DNA from: Aquaticitalea lipolytica
GTDB taxonomy: Bacteria > Bacteroidota > Bacteroidia > Flavobacteriales > Flavobacteriaceae
NCBI RefSeq assembly: GCF_014641635.1
Contig: NZ_BMIC01000001.1
Span: 124,001 to 188,000, forward strand
Direction of reading: 5' to 3'
Length of the DNA: 64,000 nucleotides
A program made the position numbers and the translations under genes. The notes under the pieces were generated by a model, which did no database searches, was not told where the DNA came from, and was given only the letters and a program-made list of their open reading frames with translations. Below, one piece after another: positions 44,720 through 53,700 of the stretch (the first letter of the stretch is position 1; every line of letters begins with the position of its first letter).

Positions 44720-45328
44720 TTAACAACATTTTAAGCCAATTTTATTCGATTCAAATAAATCTTCCAAGGTTAATATCTTGCCATTTGCATTGCTGTCAAG
44801 CCATTGTTTTGCGGTTTGTTCGCTTGCAAAAAAAGAAACGTGATTACAGAAGGAGCCTCTGATATTGCAAGAGTCCATTTTTTCAACCAAAGAGAGAAAT
44901 ATTGGATACGGATTAGATGATACCAAATGATCACAGTCAATATTCAACTCAATTAAAGAATTGTCAATTGGGTCTTGAGATATAATTTGGGACGAAACAT
45001 CCAGCCATTCGGTAAACAATATAGCGTCTAATGCACACCAAGTATAAAGTGTTTTGCCTTGCACTATAAACTTGTGGTTAGTAGGTGTGATCGACAAACC
45101 AGAAAAGGCTGTAATTTGGTTATTTTCATTTAGCTCTCCTAATAATTCCAACAGTGAATCAGCTTTCTCTTTAGTTGCATCGATAAGTGCATAAAATGTT
45201 GTTTTTGGCAGTGGATTGCCTTTAAGTAATTCCCTTTGGACATTCACGATAAAATTATTATCATCAAGTTGAATTTCAGATAACATGGTGTTTAATTGTT
45301 TGTCCAAATATTGCTTTGCTGTTTTCAT
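44720..45328 (-). CDS. merB: Organomercurial lyase
   Basis: 202 residues, normal for MerB. The catalytic Cys and Asp sit in YTWCALDAILF (C-x-x-D) and the second Cys in GSFCNHVSFFAS, matching the Cys-Asp-Cys triad that cleaves C-Hg bonds. A terminal LKCC adds two more cysteines. With MerA this gives broad-spectrum resistance including methyl- and phenylmercury. Lies 52 bp before merA and 60 bp after the DUF2652 gene. Confidence 0.93.
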   Translation of the reverse strand: MKTAKQYLDKQLNTMLSEIQLDDNNFIVNVQRELLKGNPLPKTTFYALIDATKEKADSLLELLGELNENNQITAFSGLSITPTNHKFIVQGKTLYTWCALDAILFTEWLDVSSQIISQDPIDNSLIELNIDCDHLVSSNPYPIFLSLVEKMDSCNIRGSFCNHVSFFASEQTAKQWLDSNANGKILTLEDLFESNKIGLKCC

Positions 45329-45388
45329 TTTGTATATAATTTAGATTATGTTTATTTCATTTTCCGCACGAAGAAAATGCTGATCATT

Positions 45389-46018
45389 TTAACAAGTCGT
45401 ACCTTGTCTGTTCTTTAAACTTAATGCCTTCAAATCGAAATAAGTAATACCAATATCACCGATGTCTTCTAAATTGAAAATGTCGTTGACCAATTCCGTA
45501 TGGTTATCAAGATGAGTGCCTATAAGTGGAAATTGATTGCTAAAATTTTCCGTGAAAAGTATGTACTCATTTGAGCTAATTTTGTTTTTAAGAAGCCGAT
45601 GTGCTATTATTAAATCTTTACCAAAGAGTTTACAATAGTCTTTTACCATTACAGAGCCAAGTTGTCCAAAATGAAGCACAAATTTTAGTGAAAGGTTATA
45701 TAGATTTTGGCAAGACTCACACATACATTTCGATCGTTTAAATTCATCTATTCTTTGATGAAATTTGTCGAACATCAATTGACATTGACTAATGATTTCC
45801 GTTGCTGAATATGGAAATTCATAACTGTAAAATAAAATAGCATCGCCTTCGATTTCAGACACTTTAAAATTTAGTATATTATTTTCTAAAATTGATTCGA
45901 GCAATAGTGCAATTTTTTCCTGACTATGCCTAATTTCAGAAGTGGCAATGTATTTGGTAAACCCACTAATATCTGGTATAAGAATAAGTGCTGGGTTACT
46001 GGTGTGACAAACTTCCAT
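45389..46018 (-). CDS. DUF2652-like protein in the mer operon
   Basis: 209 residues. The start PALILIPDISGFTKYIATSE and the run KVSEIEGDAILFY are those of the DUF2652 group, which resembles nucleotide-cyclase catalytic folds but is uncharacterised. A cysteine cluster (KCMCESC) in the middle is suggestive of metal binding. No membrane segment. It is located between the small acidic gene and merB, so it travels with mercury resistance, but its role there is unknown. Confidence 0.78.
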   Translation of the reverse strand: MEVCHTSNPALILIPDISGFTKYIATSEIRHSQEKIALLLESILENNILNFKVSEIEGDAILFYSYEFPYSATEIISQCQLMFDKFHQRIDEFKRSKCMCESCQNLYNLSLKFVLHFGQLGSVMVKDYCKLFGKDLIIAHRLLKNKISSNEYILFTENFSNQFPLIGTHLDNHTELVNDIFNLEDIGDIGITYFDLKALSLKNRQGTTC

Positions 46019-46072
46019 TTTGATATCTTTTTTTAAATTAAGTACTGTATTTTCAGTCCATTTAAAAGCTAA

Positions 46073-46300
46073 CTAGCGATTATCATTTTGAGTTTTAAAC
46101 CCTATTTTCTTTTTAAATTTTATAACTAATTTTTCTTGAGGTTTAAGAAACTCTTCAATAATTTTTTTACAGTCACTGATGGGCTGTCCAATAAGTTTAT
46201 CAATTAATTCTTTTGGTGGATTTTGCAATTCACAATCTCCAATTTCTATGCAACAATCCAAGTGGTCCGGATTGAACAATTCTTTATTTGTGTTTTTCAT
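46073..46300 (-). CDS. Small acidic/Cys-containing protein in the mer operon
   Basis: 75 residues with DHLDCCIEIGDCEL near the N-terminus (three cysteines) and a basic C-terminus. No family recognised. It is the first gene of the second mer unit, directly behind the operator at 46309-46332, and 54 bp before the DUF2652 gene. Cys content in this context hints at mercury binding, but that is inference. Confidence 0.65.
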   Translation of the reverse strand: MKNTNKELFNPDHLDCCIEIGDCELQNPPKELIDKLIGQPISDCKKIIEEFLKPQEKLVIKFKKKIGFKTQNDNR

Positions 46301-46308
46301 ATTATAAA

Positions 46309-46332
46309 GTATTTAATTAAATGCTTAAATAC
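46309..46332. promoter_or_regulatory. Second mer operator, GTATTTAA-N8-TTAAATAC
   Basis: Arms GTATTTAA (46309-46316) and TTAAATAC (46325-46332) with an 8-bp spacer, identical in arms and spacing to the operator before the ArsR-family gene. It lies just upstream of the 75-residue gene, between it and the merP terminator, so the merB/merA unit should have its own regulated promoter. Confidence 0.7.
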
Positions 46333-46347
46333 AAAAAAATAAAATTG

Positions 46348-46369
46348 CCCCGAGGAAGTCTCTTCGGGG
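46348..46369 (-). terminator. Intrinsic terminator after merP
   Basis: CCCCGA (46348-46353) pairs with TCGGGG (46364-46369), extended by three inner pairs to a 4-nt loop. On the minus strand an ATTTTATTTTTTT tract follows. It separates the first mer unit (arsR-merTP-merP) from the second. Confidence 0.8.
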
Positions 46370-46382
46370 AATTTTCTTTAGG

Positions 46383-46715
46383 TCAAACTTTATTTTTGAC
46401 AACTTCTGCCTTAAACCCTTTCTCTTCTATGATAAGCTTTAAGGCTTTGATACTTGTTTTTGAATCGTCAAACTCAATAACAGCAATATCTCCAGGGTAC
46501 TCAACCGAATGTTCTAAAACACCATCTACTTCTTTTAATGCATTGTAAATAGCATTGGAACAACCTGCACAGGTGATACCAGTAAGCTTTAAGGTCACTG
46601 TTTTAACATTTTTGCTTGCTACTTCATTTAAAACTTCTGTTTTGCTACTTTGTGCGTTTGCCTGAAAGGAAATTAAAAACAACGCTAGAATTGGTACTAC
46701 TAATAGTTTTTTCAT
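46383..46715 (-). CDS. merP: Periplasmic MerP-like HMA protein
   Basis: 110 residues: signal peptide (about 1-21, ending ANAQ) and one HMA domain with GITCAGCSN. It should scavenge Hg(II) in the periplasm and pass it to the MerT-type transporter encoded 16 bp upstream. The symbol is by role; close homologues also bind copper. Confidence 0.85.
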   Translation of the reverse strand: MKKLLVVPILALFLISFQANAQSSKTEVLNEVASKNVKTVTLKLTGITCAGCSNAIYNALKEVDGVLEHSVEYPGDIAVIEFDDSKTSIKALKLIIEEKGFKAEVVKNKV

Positions 46716-46731
46716 GATTTTTATTTTATAA

Positions 46732-47331
46732 TTATTTCTGTTTTACAACTTTATAGCCAGTAGAATTTATAGCTTTTTCTATATCTTCTTTAGATGTTTT
46801 TGTATTGTCAAACTCCACTTCGGCATTAGCTTTCTCATAAGAAGCAGCTACATTAACAATACCTTCTAATTCGTTAACAGCGTGCTTAACGTGTTCTTCA
46901 CAAGAAGCGCAAGTCATACCTTTTACATCAAAATTTACAGTTTGAATGTCTGATTGATTTACGACAATAACCTCTTTTTTGTTATCTGGATAAAATATAT
47001 GAGAACAATAAGGAAAGCTAATTGAAATAGCTGCAAACAATGTAATGCCTATTAAAAAGCCTTTGGTTTGATACCATTTTGGTTTTGCATCAACTTCGCA
47101 ACAGTCATCGGCTTTTTTGGGTTTTAAGTAAGCATACCAAGCATAGCCAATAGCTATTGCAGCTAAACCTATTAAATAGGGTCGAAAAGGTTCCATCCAA
47201 GATAGTGCAGATGCACTTCCTCCAACACCAGCTATTAATGCAATTACTGGTGGTATACAACAAGACGATGCTGCTATGGCAGCAAACAAACCTGTGTAAG
47301 CTGCATTTTTTGATGTGTTTTCTGTTTTCAT
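46732..47331 (-). CDS. merT: MerT-HMA fusion mercury transporter
   Basis: 199 residues. The N-terminal three-helix MerT membrane domain has the vicinal pair SSCCIPP in helix 1 and a second pair DDCCEVD between helices. A fused C-terminal HMA domain (GMTCASCEEH) stands in for MerP, the so-called MerTP arrangement. Imports Hg(II) across the inner membrane for MerA. A separate MerP gene lies downstream, so the operon has two HMA donors. Confidence 0.88.
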   Translation of the reverse strand: MKTENTSKNAAYTGLFAAIAASSCCIPPVIALIAGVGGSASALSWMEPFRPYLIGLAAIAIGYAWYAYLKPKKADDCCEVDAKPKWYQTKGFLIGITLFAAISISFPYCSHIFYPDNKKEVIVVNQSDIQTVNFDVKGMTCASCEEHVKHAVNELEGIVNVAASYEKANAEVEFDNTKTSKEDIEKAINSTGYKVVKQK

Positions 47332-47340
47332 TTTTAAAAA

Positions 47341-47712
47341 TTATGCGGTTTTTCTAATTAATTCTATGGATTTAAAAATGCTATTAAAAATCTCTGTTTC
47401 ATCACTATTTAATGAATAGTAAAGCGTTTGACCGTCACGTCGTGATGTAATAATTCCTGCATCTTTAATTTTACGAATGTGTTGAGATACAGCAGGGACG
47501 CTCATTTTTAAAATGTCTGCCAAATCACAAGGACATAATTCGCCTTCTTCTTCTAAAAGGTAGAGTATTTTTAAACGTACATCGTTCCCGGCAATGGATA
47601 ATAATTTTGTCAATTTCTGAAAACTTCCTTCCATTTTATGTAATTTTTCCATACAGTTTAATAACTGTTTATGGTTGGCTTCTGCTCTTGTACAGGTTAT
47701 TTCTAATTTCAT
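47341..47712 (-). CDS. ArsR/SmtB-family metal-responsive repressor of the mer genes
   Basis: 123 residues, winged-helix. ELCPCDLADIL carries the classic alpha3 Cys pair, and extra cysteines near the N-terminus (ITC...LLNC) could complete a mercury site. Recognition helix VPAVSQHIRKI. It replaces the usual MerR as regulator, which is typical of Bacteroidota mer loci. First gene of its unit, with the operator 37 bp upstream overlapping the -33 region. Confidence 0.88.
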   Translation of the reverse strand: MKLEITCTRAEANHKQLLNCMEKLHKMEGSFQKLTKLLSIAGNDVRLKILYLLEEEGELCPCDLADILKMSVPAVSQHIRKIKDAGIITSRRDGQTLYYSLNSDETEIFNSIFKSIELIRKTA

Positions 47713-47731
47713 AAGTTATGTTTTATAGGTG

Positions 47732-47774
47732 CAAATATATAATTAATTATGTATTTAAGCAAATACTTAAATAC
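47732..47774 (-). promoter_or_regulatory. mer promoter with overlapping operator
   Basis: Minus-strand -33 TTTG (47763-47760) and -7 TATATTTG (47739-47732, 8/8) are 20 bp apart. The operator GTATTTAA-N8-TTAAATAC (47751-47774) covers the -33 element, which lies in its spacer. Wider arms (ATGTATTTAAG, 11 bp) are perfect at 47749-47759 / 47766-47776. Confidence 0.75.
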
Positions 47775-47833
47775 ATTAACTAATAATTAACTAATAAATA
47801 GAAAGATGATGGCTCGAAAAGTGTACTTCTAAA

Positions 47834-49945
47834 CTACAAAAACCACAATTTGTTTTTTGCATCCTCTGGAACACCATTATTGAATCGTGGTGCTATTTGT
47901 GCTACCATTTCGGGATATTTGATTGTAATTGGTACATTTTGCTGTCGTAAGGATTTCCAATACAATCTACTGAATTGATATACTTGGGTTAACAATTCTA
48001 ATGCTACATTAGCATCTTCAAAAGCATCGTCGTCTGGACTACTCATTTTAATTTTTATTGGAAATGGATAACCGTCTGTATCTGTATAGTATTGTGAATT
48101 TGGATAACGTGCATTATTAAATAACAAAAATTGGTTGCTGTCTATACGAATGTATGTACCACTTACCGGCATTAGTTTTTTGTTCCAATTTAAGTCGTAA
48201 GCAATGATATCTTCGGATTCTGTTTTGTTGATGTTAAGAATATATAGTGGCACTCCTAATTCTAATTGATGCATTCCTTCAACAATAGGCTGTAATTCTT
48301 CATATTTCATTTCTTTGTAAAAATGAATGACTACTTTATCTGCTTGAGCTACTGAAGTAAAATCTCTAATAGCTTTTAAAATGCTTCCTGCTAATAACTT
48401 GGTTTGGTTTTGATTGAAATATTCAAAGTTTCTGAATAGACCGTTATTTTGAAAACTAAAAGCACTTGCTATGTAACGTCTGTTTTCGCCTTGATTGGTA
48501 AAGGCTCCTACGCCAATTACTAATTCTTTTTTATCGGTTACTGCTAACTTCCAAGGTGCACCACCTAATTTAGCGTGTATTGCCAATGCCATATTTTGTA
48601 AGGAAAACTGGAAGTTGTATTGATTTTCGATATTGACTACCATTTTTTCATAATCTACAACCTGTGTAACAATGCCTTCATTTAAAAACAATTCCTTTAT
48701 TTGAATATAAATTTCTCGGTCTTCGGGATCTGGTGTAAACTTATCGAAAGGGCTTAAATAAAAAGCCGCATACTTTACATTGTCGTGGTCAAATTTTAGG
48801 TTTTCCAGCTTTTGGATGATGTCTGGTAAAGGGTCATTTTCGTTTGTAAATTCAATAAAATGTTCTTTGGATGTTGATGCTTTTATGTTTACATAATCTT
48901 CTATCCCTTTAAAATATTTCTTTTGTGCTGTGACACCAAATTTTAAATTGTTATAAAAACTTTTTATGGCTTCTTTATGTGAGGTGTGGTATATAAAAAA
49001 GAATTTAATATTTGGACCTTTAGGACGTCTGTAAGGTGTAAACATATTCATAGCCTTTTTAGGCACTAAATGCGTTTTCTTATTCCCATATTGATCTTTA
49101 CCAAACTCCAATAAACCTACTTCTGGATTGATGTGGTTGATGCGATTACCTGGTACATCTATAAATTCGTCTATTTTAAAAGGAAATATGGCTTTAAATT
49201 CTTCTGTAAATAGATAAGAGGTTGCAAATTTATTGATGAGTGCTACATACTTTTGATATTTATTGGTAGGTCTTGTAGGTTCTTCAATTGGAATGTTTAA
49301 TGCTCTTGCGAGTTGTAAATTGAATATAGGGAAGGCTTTATCAAACACAATACTATTATAAAACTCTTCTTTATCTTCTGTATCGCGTTTCATTTGATGA
49401 TTGACCGTTTTTTGGCCATATACGCAACGTTTTATATACTCTGTTTCCTCAATATCTTTAACAGACTTTGTAAGGACTTTTGATGTACCATCATACGATA
49501 CTATGAGTTCTGGTAAATCGGTGAGTTTTGCGAATTGTATTTTAAATGAAAACTTATAGTAGAGGTTATAGTCTGCTGTATTCCCTTTTTTTGAAGGCAT
49601 CCATACTTGTACATCCCTCACAAAGTTTTTTACTACGATATAACCTTTTTCTAAAAAGTAGTTTTTTAATTGAAGTTTAAGGAATTGCTTGTAAATTCTC
49701 AATTCTCTACCATCTACTAACTTAATTTTTATACTTGGTGCATCAGGTATTTGTTGTGTAAAGGTGGTAAATATTTTGTCTTTGTTTGATAGGTCTGCAT
49801 CTGGAAACACCTCTTTAATCTGCTTTGAAAACTTTGATTTGTGAATGGGGTGACTACCTTCCATATCTTCTAATGAAAAATAAAAGGTTGGTGCACTATT
49901 AGGCCATTTAAAGTTTAGTATGTTGGTTTTTAAGTGTTCTTGCAT
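47834..49945 (-). CDS. Prokaryotic Argonaute (PIWI) with degenerate catalytic site
   Basis: 703 residues. The MID/PIWI hallmark NMALAIHAKLGGAPWKL is at 451-467. The guide 5'-phosphate pocket residues appear intact: Tyr413, Lys417, Gln428 and Lys459, the same order and near spacing as Y-K-Q-K in A. fulgidus Piwi. The catalytic positions look lost: IGVG (477-480) where active proteins have an Asp after IG, and HFYKE (541-545) where HRDG is expected. The N-terminal 300 residues would hold N/PAZ-like parts but are too divergent to call. Longer than short pAgos. Last gene of the four-gene cluster, 71 bp after the HEPN gene. Likely a guide-loaded sensor, not a slicer (inference). Confidence 0.88.
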   Translation of the reverse strand: MQEHLKTNILNFKWPNSAPTFYFSLEDMEGSHPIHKSKFSKQIKEVFPDADLSNKDKIFTTFTQQIPDAPSIKIKLVDGRELRIYKQFLKLQLKNYFLEKGYIVVKNFVRDVQVWMPSKKGNTADYNLYYKFSFKIQFAKLTDLPELIVSYDGTSKVLTKSVKDIEETEYIKRCVYGQKTVNHQMKRDTEDKEEFYNSIVFDKAFPIFNLQLARALNIPIEEPTRPTNKYQKYVALINKFATSYLFTEEFKAIFPFKIDEFIDVPGNRINHINPEVGLLEFGKDQYGNKKTHLVPKKAMNMFTPYRRPKGPNIKFFFIYHTSHKEAIKSFYNNLKFGVTAQKKYFKGIEDYVNIKASTSKEHFIEFTNENDPLPDIIQKLENLKFDHDNVKYAAFYLSPFDKFTPDPEDREIYIQIKELFLNEGIVTQVVDYEKMVVNIENQYNFQFSLQNMALAIHAKLGGAPWKLAVTDKKELVIGVGAFTNQGENRRYIASAFSFQNNGLFRNFEYFNQNQTKLLAGSILKAIRDFTSVAQADKVVIHFYKEMKYEELQPIVEGMHQLELGVPLYILNINKTESEDIIAYDLNWNKKLMPVSGTYIRIDSNQFLLFNNARYPNSQYYTDTDGYPFPIKIKMSSPDDDAFEDANVALELLTQVYQFSRLYWKSLRQQNVPITIKYPEMVAQIAPRFNNGVPEDAKNKLWFL

Positions 49946-50016
49946 AGGTAATGAGGTGTTTTGGGTTTTACATATTTTTGCTTTTGGTTTTAATTTATGA
50001 GATTGATTTAAGTTGA

Positions 50017-50724
50017 TTATATATATACTTCAAATTTTTCTAACCTTTCAAAAAGACCAATTATGTTATCTATTATTTCATCAATGAAATTTTTATTATC
50101 GAATAGTAAATTGTGTGATTCAAAATCTTTCCCTCTAACATAAAAAGTATATCTACCTTTAGAAAAGGCTTTTAAGATTTCCAATTTTTTATCTTCACCA
50201 AACAGTATAGTACTGTTATTATGTACTATACAATTGCGTACTCGACGTAAATTGTTAATGTACGACCAATGAGGTTCTAACTCTTTCATATTAACTCCAG
50301 CTGAACGTGTTAGAAATAACTTTGCTTTTTCAAACTCACTATTTCCTCTTAAATCTTCCAAACCAAATTCTTTGTTATGATTTAGACAATAGGAATTACA
50401 AGCATCCTGTATAGTTCGTTCAACAAAAGAAAATAACTGTGTAATCATTGAAGCTCTAAAACTTTGTACAAAATCTCTATCAATTTCAATTACTTTATCC
50501 ACCAAGGAATCCTGTAAATGGTTTAAATAATCATCAGCATACTTTTTAGGTTCCTGCTCAATTTTTGCCATTATTTCTTTATACTCTTTTTCGTGGTTAG
50601 ATAAAGAATTATCAAAATGGTCTTCAACAAACTTTGCATAATTACGAAAGGTTTGTAATTCTAAATCCAGAAAGAATATGTTGTTATCCTTTATAAAATC
50701 TGTATGGTCGTTTAATCTTGACAT
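50017..50724 (-). CDS. HEPN-domain protein, putative RNase
   Basis: 235 residues, all-helical. The canonical HEPN active-site motif R-N-x3-H is present as RNCIVH (Arg163, Asn164, His168) in LRRVRNCIVHNN. HEPN proteins of this form are metal-independent RNases that cause growth arrest in toxin-antitoxin and abortive defence systems. No antitoxin gene (MNT nucleotidyltransferase) is adjacent. It starts 1 bp after the restriction-methylase gene stop and precedes the Argonaute gene, so it may be the Argonaute's effector or a back-up of the restriction enzyme. Confidence 0.78.
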   Translation of the reverse strand: MSRLNDHTDFIKDNNIFFLDLELQTFRNYAKFVEDHFDNSLSNHEKEYKEIMAKIEQEPKKYADDYLNHLQDSLVDKVIEIDRDFVQSFRASMITQLFSFVERTIQDACNSYCLNHNKEFGLEDLRGNSEFEKAKLFLTRSAGVNMKELEPHWSYINNLRRVRNCIVHNNSTILFGEDKKLEILKAFSKGRYTFYVRGKDFESHNLLFDNKNFIDEIIDNIIGLFERLEKFEVYI

Positions 50725-50725
50725 A

Positions 50726-53700
50726 TTAACTATTCTCTACTATTTCTCGTTCTTCTTGGGTAAGGCCATAGAGGTCGTACACCATAGTATCAATTGTTTT
50801 TTCTGTTTGGGTTATTTGGGTTTGTAGGTCTTGGGCTTTTTTCTTGTTGTCTTCAAATAGCTCTAACCACTCAAACTCGTCTTTTTTGGTAAGCGGTGTG
50901 CCACTTGCATTTTTTATGGCTTTGTTGAGTTCTTTAATAAAGTCTGCAAAGTCCAGCTCGTGCCAGTTTTGTAGTTTTCGGGTCAGTTTTTCTAAATTAA
51001 ATTGTGATGATATGTAATCTTGAAACCTTCTTAATTGTAAAGAAAAATCTTTGGTATGAAGAATTATAAATGAAACCTTATCACTATATAATTCCTGTAT
51101 TTCAATACTAACTTTCTTAATTGGTAATCTTTCAATATATTTTGGTTTAATATTATAATCGATGTGCACATTTTTAAAGTACACATTCATAAGTTTCGAA
51201 TTTAGAAGAGCTAATAAATACTCCAAAACAAACTCATTATTAGTAGATTCAACAAAAGAAAAATTATTTAGAGGATAATATTTTCCAACTTCATCTAAAG
51301 CACAAACCAATCTTGTGTCCATACTTAATTTTCTGATATATTGTATCAGTATCTTTTTTCTTTCAAAACTATTTTTTGAATAACCTGCAAGATGCTCCCC
51401 AAAATTCAACTTATCGCCTTCCCAAATAATTGAATATTTTTTTACACAGCTTGCAGATGGGATACAATATTTCCAATCTTGACCAACTGAATTTATTTCA
51501 TTTTCTTTCTTTACATATTTATTATTATTACCTGTTTTAATACCATATCTAACATTATATAAATTCTTCAAACTAACACTACCATTTTGCATTTTTAATA
51601 ATAAAGAGGTTAATGCAGGGGTTAACTGTAAGTTAAAGGATAGGCTTTGAAACTTTGCCCAATCTTTTGGGATAATTATATTTTCTCTGAACTTATCACT
51701 TTCAATCAAGTAATTTGGAATAAAATTTGTTTTTAGTTTATATGTTGTAATAGCTTTATTCTCTTTTATAAAAGTGTTTCTAATTACAAATATTGCGGGA
51801 ACAATATCAGGTGCATCAACAAATATTCTCTTTTCCAATTCAATTAATGATACTATCTGCTTTTTAAGAATATCCTTTCTAATTAAAAGGTATTTATCTA
51901 AATAATACCAAGTGTTTGGTGTAATAAAACCAAGAAAACCATCATTCTTTATTAGCTTATTTAAAGCTAAATCTGTAAAATGAACATAGGTTTCTATTTC
52001 ACCTTTATTACAAACATAATTTGACAAAATATAATCTCTTTGAGGTTTAGGCACTTTTGCACCCCAAGGCGGATTTCCAATCACTACATCAAAGCCTTGT
52101 TTTGATTCGGCAGATTGCTTCGTTCCTCGCAATGACGTTCCAAATATTTGAGGAAATTGCTCTTGCCAATTAAAGGCTTTATCTCCTGCTACGGTTTTAC
52201 TATCAATTAATGAATTACCACATTTTATATTGTTGCTTAAATCGTTGAGTTTACGTCGTGGTTGTGCTGTACGCAGCCATAGGGATAATTTGGCAATTTC
52301 TACAGATTCTTCGTTGAGGTCCACTCCATAAATATTGTTTTCTAAAATTGTAGTTTCTATGTCGCTTAAAATAAAGCCACCACCCAAAACTTTAGCTTTT
52401 AATTCATCAATGTAGCGGTGTTCTTTTATTAAAAAGTCTAACGCTTGGTTTAAAAATGCTCCAGAGCCACAAGCTGGGTCGCAAATGGTTATTTGCAGTA
52501 GCCAATCTCTGTAATTCTCTAAAACCTCTAATAGTTGCTTTTTGGTGTTTTGGTGTGTTCCCTTTTTTATCTCGAAATAGGCTTCTTCCTTAAAACCTAA
52601 TTGGTCTTTTTTCTCTTGACAAAGTTTACCAACGGTATTTTCTACAATGTATTTGGTAATGTATTTTGGTGTGTAGAACACGCCATCTTTTTTACGCTTG
52701 CTTTTTTGCTTATCGAACTCGCCACCTTCAATTTCGGCATTTACGCTTTCTATTTCGTTGAGTGAATTTTCAAAAATATGTCCTAAAATGTTGACATCTA
52801 CTTGACTGCTAAAATCGTATTTAGCGAGTTTGTAGGCGTGTTTGTAGAGTAATGCATCGTCAATCTCCAAACTATCTATAATAGCGTCCGGTTTAAAGAG
52901 ACCTCCATTATAGGCATAAATTTCAGCTCTTGATGTTGTGCCTTTTCTGCCTTCGTCTAAAAAATGAAAGTATTGTTTAAAGAGGTTATACAATGGACGT
53001 TCGTCACCAAAATCGATGTCGGCTTTCCACTTGTCTAAAATCTGTATGGTTGAGTTTGGTGGTAATAGATCTCTATCTTCAGCAAAGAAAATGAACAGAA
53101 AACGGTCTATTAACTTTTGAGATTTTTTGAATAGGGATAGTTTGACGTTTTTTTCGAGGGCTTTTTGGTCGTTACTATCGCCTTCATTATTAGATTGCCG
53201 CGCTTCGCTCGCAATGACAGCATCCATTTTAATGCGTTTGGCGTTGCGTTTTACCAAGTCTCTAAAGAGTTCTCTTTTAAATACCGAGTAATCGTTGTAA
53301 AACTGTTTGGTAATTTTGTCTTCTTCTACTAAAGAGGCTTCTTTAATGGTTAAAGGAAGATTGTTTAGAATATTGTCTTTGTGTAAGCACAGATGTAATA
53401 AGGCAAATTCTTCTGGTGCTAATTGAAACAAATTGAACTCTAAAAACTCGGTGGCGTCGTTAATATAAAACCTCAACTTCTCGAAGTTGGATGTTATGAC
53501 ATACACACAGCCTTTTTGATTGGCTTTATAATCGAACGCCTGTTTGCGGATGCTTTCTAAATCTTTGGTGTTAGTGCCTTTTAATTCTATCACTCCAATA
53601 GCGTTTCCTTTGCTTAAAATAGCGCCATCTGCCTTACCTGCTCCTTTTTGATTTTTAAACTCTGTAGTGATATTGAAATCAGGCTTTGGATTAAGCGTAT

